DNA from: Bombella intestini
GTDB lineage: Bacteria > Pseudomonadota > Alphaproteobacteria > Acetobacterales > Acetobacteraceae
Length of the DNA stretch: 64,000 nucleotides
Direction: 5' to 3'
NCBI RefSeq assembly: GCF_002003665.1
Contig: NZ_JATM01000004.1
Location: 1-64,000, forward strand
Below are positions 46,174-54,943 of this stretch, one piece after another (the stretch's first letter is position 1; each line of letters opens with the position of its first letter). A program made the position numbers and the translations under genes. Below the pieces are notes generated by a model, which ran no database searches, was not told where the DNA came from, and was given only the letters and a program-made list of their open reading frames with translations.

Positions 46174-47106
46174 TCAACCCCCTGTCTTGCCAAGCACCTG
46201 CTTCGCCTGTGCCGCATCAACGGCGATCTGGGTCTTCAGCTCTTCAAGGGAGGCAAAGCGTTTTTCGTCCCGCAGCAGAGCAACCAGCTCTACACCCAGT
46301 ATCTGGCCGTACAGGTCTTCATCCAGATCGAACAGATGTGCCTCCAGCCGACTTTCCCGCCCATCATTAATGGTTGGGCGGCGGCCAAGATTGGCCACAC
46401 CGGGAATCAGCCTGCCATCCGGCATCTGTACCCGCACGGCGTAAACGCCTCTGGCTGGCTCCAGATGTTCACCCAGAGCAATATTTGCCGTGGGGAAGCC
46501 CAGAAGCCGCCCTCGCTGATCCCCTTTGACGACCTCTCCCGTAATAGCCCAGTTACGCCCCAGAAGCTCCGCTGCTTTTTCTGGATACCCTTCCTGAAGG
46601 AGACGACGTATCCGACTGGAGGAAACGGGCCCGGCGACATCCGCCAGCTGCGGAACAATACTGACACCAACGCCATGCTCGACCAAAAGCTGCTCTAGAA
46701 AAGCAACATCACCTTCCCGCCGATGCCCAAAAGCAAAGTCCGCCCCACAGGCCACATGCGCCACATGCAGCCCCTCTATCAGCACATCCCGTACGAACGC
46801 CTCAGCCCCAAGATGGGAGAAAGCATCATCAAAATCTGCCTGCACGATACAGCTTACGCCCTGCTCCTTCAAAGCAGCGGCACGCACCTCCGGCCGCATG
46901 AGGCGGAAGGGCGGGTCCTGCGGCCGAAAGAAAGAACGGGGGTGAGGCTCGAAGGTCAACACGCCCAACCGGCAGCCGGGACGGGCCATCTTCAAGCTCT
47001 GGAGTAAATGGGCATGGCCACGATGCACACCATCAAAATTTCCCAGAGCGACAGCCGCCCCCCAATAGGAGCGGGGCACGGCCCGCCAGTCTGTGCAGAA
47101 AGTCAT
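46174..47106 (-). CDS. ribF: Bifunctional riboflavin kinase/FAD synthetase
   Basis: Makes FMN then FAD from riboflavin. The 310-residue protein has an N-terminal adenylyltransferase domain (GNFDGVHRGHAHLLQ, LTFEPHPRSFF, VSSSRIRRLLQEG) and a C-terminal riboflavin kinase domain (GRLLGFPTANIAL, GVYAVRV, VANLGRRPTI, EAHLFDLDEDLYG). It is the first gene of the minus-strand run that continues with ileS and lspA. Flavin supply is relevant to dld, thyX and the GMC dehydrogenase in this window. Confidence 0.96.
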   Translation of the reverse strand: MTFCTDWRAVPRSYWGAAVALGNFDGVHRGHAHLLQSLKMARPGCRLGVLTFEPHPRSFFRPQDPPFRLMRPEVRAAALKEQGVSCIVQADFDDAFSHLGAEAFVRDVLIEGLHVAHVACGADFAFGHRREGDVAFLEQLLVEHGVGVSIVPQLADVAGPVSSSRIRRLLQEGYPEKAAELLGRNWAITGEVVKGDQRGRLLGFPTANIALGEHLEPARGVYAVRVQMPDGRLIPGVANLGRRPTINDGRESRLEAHLFDLDEDLYGQILGVELVALLRDEKRFASLEELKTQIAVDAAQAKQVLGKTGG

Positions 47107-47154
47107 AGCGGCATTATCGGATCGTCATGTACAGCAAAGGCCATCCTATGCGGG

Positions 47155-47439
47155 TCAGTGAGTATGGCGACTCTCATCGTCAGCCATGCGAACATCCTGC
47201 TGCTGATGCGCTGTCGTACCCGGCTGCTGGCTGGTCTGCTGCTCTGACGGAGGAGAAAGACGCTCATCTGCCGGCTTCGGAGCGGCACCATCCCGGTCAT
47301 CTTCAGCCATACCCTTCTTGAAGGATTTGATCCCCTTGGCAAAATCACCCATCAAGCTGCTGATCTTGCCGCCACCACCGAACAGCACCAGCACAATAAC
47401 GGCAAGAATTATCCAGTGAATCGGACTCATGCTGCCCAT
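47155..47439 (-). CDS. tatA: Twin-arginine translocase subunit TatA
   Basis: Pore-forming component of the Tat export system. The N-terminal membrane helix and amphipathic helix are clear in [19 protein letters not shown], followed by [16 protein letters not shown], then an acidic, Gln/Pro-rich tail. The chosen start gives 94 residues. Two ATGs three codons apart are possible. No tatB or tatC lies next to it. The small subunit of the flavocytochrome dehydrogenase at 55.9 kb has a Tat signal and is a likely passenger. Confidence 0.93.
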   Translation of the reverse strand: MGSMSPIHWIILAVIVLVLFGGGGKISSLMGDFAKGIKSFKKGMAEDDRDGAAPKPADERLSPPSEQQTSQQPGTTAHQQQDVRMADDESRHTH

Positions 47440-47540
47440 AGGACCATACTCCCTGATAAGGTTGAGGCGTTCTTCATGTGGCAGGGGCGTGTAGATTGTG
47501 CAACCCCTCAGGCCATGCCCCTTTTCATCTCGGAGGCATC

Positions 47541-48035
47541 CTAACGCATTGGCAAAATAAAACCATAGGTCAGATACGCACGCCTGCCCATACTTCCGGC
47601 AGGAGCCCACCAGACCCGGACAGATGACCAATCCCCCCGTGGAGAGATATCCTCTACTGGCACGCCATGTTCAACCCGCCCACCAACCCAGTTGGCTTGG
47701 TCCACTTCAATTTGCCGCCTTGTACGGATGCGCCGTACGACCGAGACATGCCCGTCTGGGATACGGGAGCTCGACCGGAAAACCAGCACACTCCCCGGCT
47801 GCGGCCTATGGCTGCGCTGATAATGGCCTCTTGCCTCCCACCACCAGCTAGCAGCCCGCCCCCGCAAATTGATTCCACTGACCTGTCGTGCATAAGGCGC
47901 ACACTGCACCGGCCCATGATACGACCCAACGGAGCTGCACGCACCAAGAGTGAGGCAGAATACAAAGCATACAACCTGCCACCATCTGAAATGGCCTGCC
48001 GTTACCTCTTTCGCTACATGCCTAGCTGCAATCAC
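47541..48035 (-). CDS. CHAP-domain lipoprotein (putative peptidoglycan amidase)
   Basis: A 164-residue protein with an N-terminal signal ending [13 protein letters not shown] (lipobox LGAC-type). The CHAP domain has the catalytic cysteine in [19 protein letters not shown], and the histidine in GHVSVVRRI, followed by VDQANW. CHAP proteins usually cut peptide bonds in peptidoglycan. The start is GTG with AAGG five bases upstream. It lies between recX and tatA on the minus strand. Confidence 0.8.
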   Translation of the reverse strand: MIAARHVAKEVTAGHFRWWQVVCFVFCLTLGACSSVGSYHGPVQCAPYARQVSGINLRGRAASWWWEARGHYQRSHRPQPGSVLVFRSSSRIPDGHVSVVRRIRTRRQIEVDQANWVGGRVEHGVPVEDISPRGDWSSVRVWWAPAGSMGRRAYLTYGFILPMR

Positions 48036-48124
48036 AACGGCCTTGCTCTTTCTGCCTCGTCCACTGTGCTAAGCTATACCATAGCTAAATGCATCAATGG
48101 TAAATCTCGGCCACCCCTCCTGCC

Positions 48125-48730
48125 TTACAGAGACCGAAACTCAATAATCAGATCCTCTGCGTCTTCCCGTTCCATCTCAAGGGCTTTCATCGCAATATCC
48201 TGAGAGAAACCATTACGAGCGAAGATGGCCAGCACTTTCATGCGCTCTTTCTCCGGCCTATCAGGCCTATGAAAAGGCCCAACTGCTCTTTTGCGGGCTA
48301 GAATAACAGCAGCGGCCAACTCAGCCTGACGGGCTTGCTCCTCCCCAACTTCTCCCAGACTCTCATCCATGGCTTGCCGGACTGTCTCGCCATCAACCCC
48401 CTTCCCTTGAAGATGAGCCTGCACAGCCCGGCGGGACCGCCCAGAACGGGCCAGATTACGGGACCTAGACCGGGAGAAAGCCGCATCATCCACAGCACCG
48501 AGACGCTCCATCTCTTCGGCAATCTGCTCAATCAAAGGCTGGCAGGCTTCCTCATATGTAGCGACCTCCTCGGCAAACATACCTGCCCTGACAGCCCGGA
48601 CACCCCAGCGGCGAACACGCCGCTGCAACATCTGCCGCAAGCTCTGCCGAGTAGTGGCAAACCGGGCTAGATGAGCCAGAGCTGCTTCTTTCAAACTCTG
48701 ATAATCCGGTGAAGGTGGGATAGCATCCAT
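48125..48730 (-). CDS. recX: Regulatory protein RecX family
   Basis: A 201-residue helical protein of the RecX family, which modulates RecA filaments. SLKEAALAHLARFATTRQSLRQML and DDAAFSRSRSRNLARSGRSRRAVQAHLQ are typical tandem three-helix repeats. No recA is present in the window. It is divergent from the D-aminopeptidase-like gene. Confidence 0.85.
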   Translation of the reverse strand: MDAIPPSPDYQSLKEAALAHLARFATTRQSLRQMLQRRVRRWGVRAVRAGMFAEEVATYEEACQPLIEQIAEEMERLGAVDDAAFSRSRSRNLARSGRSRRAVQAHLQGKGVDGETVRQAMDESLGEVGEEQARQAELAAAVILARKRAVGPFHRPDRPEKERMKVLAIFARNGFSQDIAMKALEMEREDAEDLIIEFRSL

Positions 48731-48823
48731 GCAATTCAGTCCATAACTTACTCTTGCCCTGCCCGTGCAAAATCTTCATCACTGGTAACAGGTTCCCGTC
48801 ATCTTACCCGCCAGTGAGTTCCC

Positions 48824-50467
48824 ATGCACGCACAACGCTCCAGCCGGCCCAGAAGCGGGCACATACAGGCCGAAATATACGCCGTAGCAGATCGTTATCC
48901 CGGTCCCGGCGGGGGTGTGGCAGTCCTGCACGAGGGGAAGGTAATCGCCCAACATTGCTGGGGCTATGCCTCTCTGGAACACCGCCTGCCTTTTACATCC
49001 TCCAGCCTGTTCCGCATCTGCTCCATTACCAAGCAGTTTACCTGCGCCACCATGCTGGACCGCTACACAGACCCCGAAACCCTCGCTCCTTACATTCAAA
49101 AACGCCTGCCTCATCTACGCTCCGACCCACCGACCGTCACGCAACTGGCACATAACCAGTCCGGCCTACGAGATTACTGGGCCGTTGCCATGCTGCACGG
49201 GGCTGCCATTGAAGGCACATTCAGTCCGGCGGATTCCGAACGCGTCATTGCTGGAACACACTCTCTACAGTTTATCCCCGGCACGTCCTATTCCTACGTT
49301 AATCAGAACTTCCGCCTCATTTCCGAAGCAATGGAAGATGAAAGCGGACTGAGCTTTGCTGAACTTCTCCAGCAACATGTTTTCGATAAAGTCGGCATGA
49401 AGCGAGCCATCCTTGCTGCGGAGACCAGTGCCCTACCCGACGGCACGACTGGCTACGAAGGCACGCAGGAAGGAGGCTACTGGCCCGCTCGTAATCATAT
49501 CTACTGGACAGGCGATGCCGGAATGGCCGCTTCACTCGATGATATGATCTCTTGGGAGAAATTCATCGACCAGCAGCGTGATAATCCCGATGGCCTCTAC
49601 AACCGCATGAGCCGCCCCGTGCAGTTCGATAACGGACACAAAGCTCCCTATGGCTTTGGGCTACAGCATGGGAAGATCGCTGGACATGAGATCACCGCTC
49701 ATGGTGGGGCTTTAAGGGGCTGGCGGTCCCATAGGCTACATTGCGCTGCGTTGCGCCTTTCGGTCATCGTCCTCTTCAACCACATGTCGCCAGCCCAACA
49801 AGCAGCGGCAAGCCTGTTCCGGGCCTTTCTGGGGGAAGAAGAAAAACCAGCCAACAGGCCGCAGCCTCAATCCACCAACCAGCCTCATGCACTGGAAGGC
49901 CTCTGGCTGGATGAGGAAACCGGCCTCTCCGCCCGTATCACAGCAGCGGGGGGCGACAAGCTCCAGCTCCGCTACCTCATGCTGCCCGAAACGCTGGACA
50001 TCATCACCCCCCAGCTTGCCGAGGCCGGAAGTGTTCGTATTCGTCACATTCAGGGTGAACACATGCAGGCCAATGCACATGGCCCCTCCGGCCCGCATAT
50101 CATCATGGGGCGACCGGGAGAGAACCGCCATGTCCTGCTCCGCCCCTACCCTACCACTCCCCAACCCGACCCGGTAGAACTTGTAGGAATCTATGAGTGT
50201 GATGAGCTGGACCAATCCCGCTTCGTCATCACCAATCAGGGCGGATTACTGCACGGAGGGTTCTCCGGCTTTCTAGGCACAGGGCGGATGGAACGGCTAA
50301 CCTCCCTAGGGCCGGACCTATGGACCTTCCCCTGCCCCCGTGCCCTCGACCACACACCACCCGGTGACTGGACATTACTCTTTGAGCGGCGGAACAAGCG
50401 CATCCATCAGGTACGCATCAGCTGCTGGCTAGCACGAAACCTCGTCTATCACCGTCTAGCGGACTGA
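48824..50467 (+). CDS. Penicillin-recognising serine hydrolase, D-aminopeptidase-like
   Basis: A 547-residue protein with a beta-lactamase/penicillin-binding domain followed by two beta-barrel-like domains, the layout of D-aminopeptidase (DAP) from Ochrobactrum. SITK (67-70) gives the nucleophile and lysine, YSYVN the second motif, and HGG the third. No signal peptide is evident, consistent with a cytosolic D-amino-acid peptidase. Substrates could be D-Ala-containing peptides. The alternative is a general serine hydrolase/esterase of family S12. Confidence 0.82.
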   Translation: MHAQRSSRPRSGHIQAEIYAVADRYPGPGGGVAVLHEGKVIAQHCWGYASLEHRLPFTSSSLFRICSITKQFTCATMLDRYTDPETLAPYIQKRLPHLRSDPPTVTQLAHNQSGLRDYWAVAMLHGAAIEGTFSPADSERVIAGTHSLQFIPGTSYSYVNQNFRLISEAMEDESGLSFAELLQQHVFDKVGMKRAILAAETSALPDGTTGYEGTQEGGYWPARNHIYWTGDAGMAASLDDMISWEKFIDQQRDNPDGLYNRMSRPVQFDNGHKAPYGFGLQHGKIAGHEITAHGGALRGWRSHRLHCAALRLSVIVLFNHMSPAQQAAASLFRAFLGEEEKPANRPQPQSTNQPHALEGLWLDEETGLSARITAAGGDKLQLRYLMLPETLDIITPQLAEAGSVRIRHIQGEHMQANAHGPSGPHIIMGRPGENRHVLLRPYPTTPQPDPVELVGIYECDELDQSRFVITNQGGLLHGGFSGFLGTGRMERLTSLGPDLWTFPCPRALDHTPPGDWTLLFERRNKRIHQVRISCWLARNLVYHRLAD

Positions 50468-50534
50468 TCCCCACCAAGCGAACTACAAGCCATGCCATGA
50501 AGGCTCCCTCATTGCTTCCCTATAAAAACAGGGT

Positions 50535-50566
50535 TTGACGATTTTACTTTCTGCAAGCAGTATAGT
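50535..50566 (+). promoter_or_regulatory. Candidate promoter of argD-argF
   Basis: TTGACG (50535-50540) and TATAGT (50561-50566) are good hexamers, but the 20-base spacing is longer than optimal. If used, transcription would start near 50573 and give a leader of about 120 bases. Confidence 0.45.
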
Positions 50567-50572
50567 CTGGCA

Positions 50573-50694
50573 GTTTCCCCCTGATCTGAAAGTCCAGACA
50601 GGGGTGTTTTCCGTTGAAAGCATGGGGAAACACCATGAAACGGAACGCAGGCTGCATATCGTCAGTTTTTAGATCAGGAACGCGTCCACAATGA
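50573..50694 (+). promoter_or_regulatory. Structured leader with 19-codon upstream frame before argD
   Basis: Two hairpins lie end to end. H1 pairs CCCCTG-A-TCTG (50578-50588) with CAGACAGGGG (50595-50604), one bulged A, loop AAAGTC. H2 pairs TGTTTTCC (50605-50612) with GGGAAACA (50625-50632) through one G-T pair. The GGGGA in the H2 3' arm is also a ribosome binding site for an ATG at 50635. That frame encodes 19 residues (MKRNAGCISSVFRSGTRPQ) and its TGA overlaps the argD ATG as ATGA. Confidence 0.5.
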
Positions 50695-51866
50695 TCGCCT
50701 CCATCATGCCGAACTATAAACGCTTTGACCTCGCCTTTGAGCATGGCGAAGGACTCTGGCTTACCGGCACGGATGGGCGACGTTATCTGGATTTCGGGGC
50801 TGGTATTGCCGTTTCTTCCCTTGGGCACAGCCACCCAGCCCTTGTAAAGGCCATCACCGAACAGGCGAAGAAGGTCATCCACGTCTCCAATCTCTATCAG
50901 GTACCGCAGGCTAAGGCCCTGGCGGATATTCTGGTCGCCAACAGCTTTGCGGATTCCGTCCTCTTCTGCAATTCAGGTGCGGAAGCCAATGAAGGACTCA
51001 TCAAGCTGATCCGGCGGGCACAATATAAGAACGGCCATCCCGAACGCACACGGATCATCTGCTTCAACAACGCCTTTCATGGCCGGACATTGGCCACCAT
51101 CTCCGCCACAGGCAACCCGGCTTACCTGGAAGGCTTCGGCACACCGGTGGACGGGTTCGACCATGTGCCTTTCAACGATATTGAAGCCGTCCGGGCTGCT
51201 GTGACAGATCAGACAGCCGGTATCCTGCTTGAACCTGTACAGGGAGAAAGTGGCATCCGGGTCGCAGACCCTGCCTTCCTGCGTGATCTGCGTGCTCTGT
51301 GCGATAAAAAAGGACTCTACCTAGGCATTGATGAGGTCCAAAGTGGCATGGGCCGTACCGGTACGCTCTTTGCTTTCGAACAGGCAGGGATTACGCCGGA
51401 TGTCGTATCCTCCGCCAAGGGCATTGGGGGCGGCTTCCCTCTTGGGGCTGTACTCGCCCGGGAGACGCTGGCTAAGCACCTTACACCCGGAACACATGGT
51501 ACTACCTATGGCGGCAATCCACTGGCCTGCTCCGCCGGGCTGGCCGTGCTGAAAGAAATTCTGGCCCCCGGTTTTCTGGACCATGTCCGCAAAACCGGTG
51601 AGGCTTTCGGGGCCATGCTCCAGACATGCGTGACGAACTACCCAACCATCTTTGAAGAAGCCCGTGGGATCGGGCTGATGCGGGGGCTGCGCTGCCGCAT
51701 CCCTGTCGGGGAGGTGCTAGAAGCTGTCATGGCCGAGGGTCTTCTGGCCATCGGCGCAGGGGACAATGTGCTGCGTCTGGTTCCCCCCCTCATCGCAACC
51801 GAGGCTGACTGTCAGGAAGCCTCCACCCGCATCGGGCGTGCTGCTCACGCCCTTGCCAACAAGTAA
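50691..51866 (+). CDS. argD: Acetylornithine aminotransferase
   Basis: Class III PLP aminotransferase of arginine synthesis, 391 residues. GTDGRRYLDFGAGIAV, NSGAEANEGLIKLIRR, AFHGRTL, GIDEVQSGMGRTGTLFAFE and SSAKGIGGGFPLGAV with the PLP lysine are present. It may also act on succinyl-diaminopimelate as in other bacteria. The ATG has only a weakly placed AGGA, and it overlaps the stop of a 19-codon upstream frame, so coupled translation is likely. argF follows after 12 bases. Confidence 0.96.
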   Translation: MIASIMPNYKRFDLAFEHGEGLWLTGTDGRRYLDFGAGIAVSSLGHSHPALVKAITEQAKKVIHVSNLYQVPQAKALADILVANSFADSVLFCNSGAEANEGLIKLIRRAQYKNGHPERTRIICFNNAFHGRTLATISATGNPAYLEGFGTPVDGFDHVPFNDIEAVRAAVTDQTAGILLEPVQGESGIRVADPAFLRDLRALCDKKGLYLGIDEVQSGMGRTGTLFAFEQAGITPDVVSSAKGIGGGFPLGAVLARETLAKHLTPGTHGTTYGGNPLACSAGLAVLKEILAPGFLDHVRKTGEAFGAMLQTCVTNYPTIFEEARGIGLMRGLRCRIPVGEVLEAVMAEGLLAIGAGDNVLRLVPPLIATEADCQEASTRIGRAAHALANK

Positions 51867-51878
51867 GGAGACACCTGC

Positions 51879-52847
51879 GTGAGCACCACCAAGGCCTCAT
51901 CGCCCCGTCACTTTCTGGACATCAAAGATCACTCCACAGAGACCTTACGGCACATCCTCGCACTCGCCGCACGGGTTAAGACGCTCCAACAGGGCCGTAA
52001 GCACCCACTCTGCCCCGGTCTGCCGCTAGCAGGTCGTGCATTGGGGCTGATGATGTCCCGTCCTTCCACCCGCACCCGTGTCTCTTTCGAAGTCGGAATG
52101 AAGCAGCTGGGCGGGACCGTTAATGTCCTGTCCCCCTCCGAAATGCAGCTGGGCCGTGGAGAAACTGTTGCCGATACAGCCCGCGTCCTTTCTCGCTTTC
52201 TGGATGTTATCACGCTGCGTACCGGTACAGATGCCAACCTACGGGAACTGGCCCGCTGGAGCAGCGTGCCCGTCATCAATGGGCTAACGCCCGTCTCCCA
52301 CCCCGTGCAAATTCTGGCTGATATCCTCACCTTTGAGGAACATCGTGGCCCGATTACCGGCAAAAAACTCGCATGGATCGGCGACGGTAACAATGTTGCC
52401 ACCTCCATGATCGAAGCAGCAGCTCGTTTGGGCTTCTCCCTGCATCTGGCCACACCAGAAGGCGAGTTCACTCCCTCCGAAACCGCCGTGAACTGGGCTC
52501 GGGAGAATGGCGGTGACATCCGGCTGACACACGACCCCAAAGAAGCCGCAGAAGGCGCGGATGCTGTCATCACGGATACATGGGTTAGCATGGGGGACAA
52601 GGATGCGGAGAAACGCCTCAAAATTTTCCGCCCCTACCATGTGGATGAAGCCCTCATGGCTCTGGCATCTCCGCAGGCCCTGTTCATGCACTGCCTGCCT
52701 GCCCATATAGGGGAGGAAGTTAGCGAAGCCGTGTTCGAAAGCCCGGCTTCCGTTGTGTTTGATGAAGCAGAAAACCGCCTGCACGCCCAGAAGGGGCTCC
52801 TGCTCTGGTGCATGGAAAAGGATGACCTTTCAGCCTATCAGGGTTAA
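51879..52847 (+). CDS. argF: Ornithine carbamoyltransferase
   Basis: Condenses ornithine and carbamoyl phosphate to citrulline. The 322-residue protein has the carbamoyl-phosphate motif SRPSTRTRVSFE, the ornithine-binding SMG-type segment WVSMGDKD and HCLPAH. The start is GTG with AAGGAG eight bases upstream. It is co-transcribed with argD. A hairpin without a T tract lies between argF and hslO, so read-through into hslO is possible. Confidence 0.97.
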   Translation: MSTTKASSPRHFLDIKDHSTETLRHILALAARVKTLQQGRKHPLCPGLPLAGRALGLMMSRPSTRTRVSFEVGMKQLGGTVNVLSPSEMQLGRGETVADTARVLSRFLDVITLRTGTDANLRELARWSSVPVINGLTPVSHPVQILADILTFEEHRGPITGKKLAWIGDGNNVATSMIEAAARLGFSLHLATPEGEFTPSETAVNWARENGGDIRLTHDPKEAAEGADAVITDTWVSMGDKDAEKRLKIFRPYHVDEALMALASPQALFMHCLPAHIGEEVSEAVFESPASVVFDEAENRLHAQKGLLLWCMEKDDLSAYQG

Positions 52848-52856
52848 CCCTTCCTC

Positions 52857-52888
52857 CTGATGCCTCCTCCAGCAGGATGAGGCATCAG
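52857..52888. other. Intercistronic hairpin between argF and hslO
   Basis: Perfect 10-bp arms CTGATGCCTC/GAGGCATCAG with a 12-base loop. There is no T run on either side, so it is more likely a processing or stability element than an intrinsic terminator. Confidence 0.5.
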
Positions 52889-52907
52889 GGCAGGCCCGAC
52901 AGAGAGG

Positions 52908-53888
52908 ATGATCACCCCGGTGACAGAGACCACCACCTCCCATCGCCCGCATGATGTACCCGACCTCACGGTCGCTCATGCCATCACACCGTTCCATCTC
53001 GGCCATGTGCCGGTGCGGGGACGACTCATCACACTTGGCCCGCTTGCTGGTGCCATTCTCTCCCGCCATGATGAGCTGCCGGAGCCAGTGCGCCTTCTTG
53101 GTGGGCAGGCTCTTGCCCTCGTAGCGGCCATGTCAACGGCACTCAAATTCAAGGGCTCCTTCTCCCTTCAGGTCAAGGGAGACGGGCCTGTCTCCCTGTT
53201 TCTGGCCGACTGCACAGATACAGGCGAGCTGCGCTTTACAGCGCGCATGGCTGAAGACTACACGCTTCCCCTACCCAATGACGCCTCTGGATTGCTGGGT
53301 AAGGGGTATATGGCCTTCACGGTCGATCAAGGGCCGGATACGGACCGCTATCAGGGCATTGTCGGGCTAGAAGGCCCTAATCTGGCCAGCATGGCCGAGC
53401 ATTACTTCCAAACTAGCGAGCAACACGACTGCGCCATCCACCTCTTCTCCCGCCATACAGAAGCAGGCTGGCAGGCTGGTGCTCTGGTGCTGGAACGTCT
53501 GCCAGACAGTACCCCCATTGCGGGCAATGATGACCATAAACCCTTAGACGCCACCATTCAGGACCTGTGGGAAACAGCTTGCACCTTTGGGCAGACCCTC
53601 AAGGCGGACGAGCTATTTGACCCGAGCCTTGCGCCCGCTACGCTCATTAACCGTTTATTCGGCACTCTGGGGGTAGAACTAGCCCCGGCCAGACCGCTTT
53701 CCTTCGGCTGCCGATGCAGTCGGGCACGGCTTCAGGGTGTGTTGGAGCGCTTCAGCAAGGATGATCTCGACCATATGGCGCAGGATGGTGTGATCTCTAT
53801 GGAATGTCACTTCTGCAACACCGCCTTCACCTTCAACAGGGACACTCTGCCCGATAGTGCAGAAAAAGGTAACGCTGGCGCATCATGA
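52908..53888 (+). CDS. hslO: Redox-regulated chaperone Hsp33
   Basis: Cytosolic holdase activated by oxidation of its zinc-binding cysteines. The 326-residue protein ends with the metal site CRC then, about 33 residues on, CHFC. Upstream motifs include LGGQALALVAAMSTALKFKGSF and GDGPVSLFLADC. The ATG directly abuts a GAGAGG run, which is close for a ribosome binding site; a GTG four codons later (52920) is a good alternative. The stop overlaps the start of the next gene (ATGA). Confidence 0.94.
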   Translation: MITPVTETTTSHRPHDVPDLTVAHAITPFHLGHVPVRGRLITLGPLAGAILSRHDELPEPVRLLGGQALALVAAMSTALKFKGSFSLQVKGDGPVSLFLADCTDTGELRFTARMAEDYTLPLPNDASGLLGKGYMAFTVDQGPDTDRYQGIVGLEGPNLASMAEHYFQTSEQHDCAIHLFSRHTEAGWQAGALVLERLPDSTPIAGNDDHKPLDATIQDLWETACTFGQTLKADELFDPSLAPATLINRLFGTLGVELAPARPLSFGCRCSRARLQGVLERFSKDDLDHMAQDGVISMECHFCNTAFTFNRDTLPDSAEKGNAGAS

Positions 53889-54943
53889 CAGCAGAGTTGC
53901 CAGCATCTCTCCGGCGGGATGGAAAGCCTCTCCGGCAACTCTATCCCGGCTGGCATGTCATCGGGCGACACTGGGCACCTGCGGGGCTGGACGTTCTCAT
54001 TCTCCGCCATAGACAGACAGGGCAGGATGTCTGCTGGTGGCTCTCCCCGGATGATAACCTTCTCGCCTGCCACGCTCTGGCACTGGATGCCCATTGGGGC
54101 GGCCGGGTCATGGAGGCCGTCACTCCGGGCCTCCAGCAGCTCAGCACGACCTTGCTGGGTAAGGTCACCCCCCTACCAGAAGAGGCCCACTTCCCGCATG
54201 ACGCTCTGGCTCCGCTGGCCCGCCTGCCTCATGCGGCCTGCCTCCAACTAATCGGCCTCTGGTTCCGCACTGTCTGTACGGAGCTGCGCCTCCTGCCTCC
54301 TTCCGTTCTACTCGAACAAGACGACACGCCGCCGGAGGATGAGGAGGCCGAAGACAACTCACCCCCCTTTTCCCCCAAACTTATTAAAGCTCTGCTAGAG
54401 ACCCGCCCTGCTGGTCCCCATACGCTGACTTGTTCACCCTTCAGTGGCCGTATCGTACGGGCCGAACTGACTATGCCAACAGAGAAAGGTGTAGCCTGCC
54501 GCTTCAGCGATGAAAGAAATGGACAGACTTTCTATCTCTTCTGGCCTACCCCGGCAGAAAAAAGCGAATCTCAGGCAACGCCTGCCCCGCTCTTTTATCA
54601 CCCGCAAGGGCAGCTCCTGATAGGGGATGGACCCTTAACGCCGCTCGTGCCCATCTTCCTTCTCGCATGGTTCATTAATCATCCTCATTGCATTGAAGAG
54701 CTGAAACATGCCCGCCCCTTCCGATTGGAAGATTATGGTGTAGGGCGGGCCTCCGCTTTGTGGGAAGAACATGAAGAGGCTGGACAAAGCCAGACATCTT
54801 TTCCATTTTCTTCTAAACTCTGGGTGCAGTCCTCTATCCTAGAGGCAGGCCGGATAGCAGGCCTGCCGGACCGGGAACAGCTCACCCCGCAGAATCACGA
54901 AAAGAAACCAGGCGCCGGACATGAAAACCATGACAAACCATAG
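53885..54943 (+). CDS. Hypothetical protein
   Basis: A 352-residue protein that I do not recognise. There is no signal peptide. LYPGWHVIGRHWAPAGLDVLILRH opens the sequence, a Pro/Glu/Asp-rich stretch at about 147-162 separates two parts, and the second part has LKHARPFRLEDYGVG. No catalytic motif is evident. It is translationally coupled to hslO by a 4-base overlap and overlaps the next lipoprotein frame, so all three appear to be co-expressed. Confidence 0.7.
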   Translation: MTAELPASLRRDGKPLRQLYPGWHVIGRHWAPAGLDVLILRHRQTGQDVCWWLSPDDNLLACHALALDAHWGGRVMEAVTPGLQQLSTTLLGKVTPLPEEAHFPHDALAPLARLPHAACLQLIGLWFRTVCTELRLLPPSVLLEQDDTPPEDEEAEDNSPPFSPKLIKALLETRPAGPHTLTCSPFSGRIVRAELTMPTEKGVACRFSDERNGQTFYLFWPTPAEKSESQATPAPLFYHPQGQLLIGDGPLTPLVPIFLLAWFINHPHCIEELKHARPFRLEDYGVGRASALWEEHEEAGQSQTSFPFSSKLWVQSSILEAGRIAGLPDREQLTPQNHEKKPGAGHENHDKP

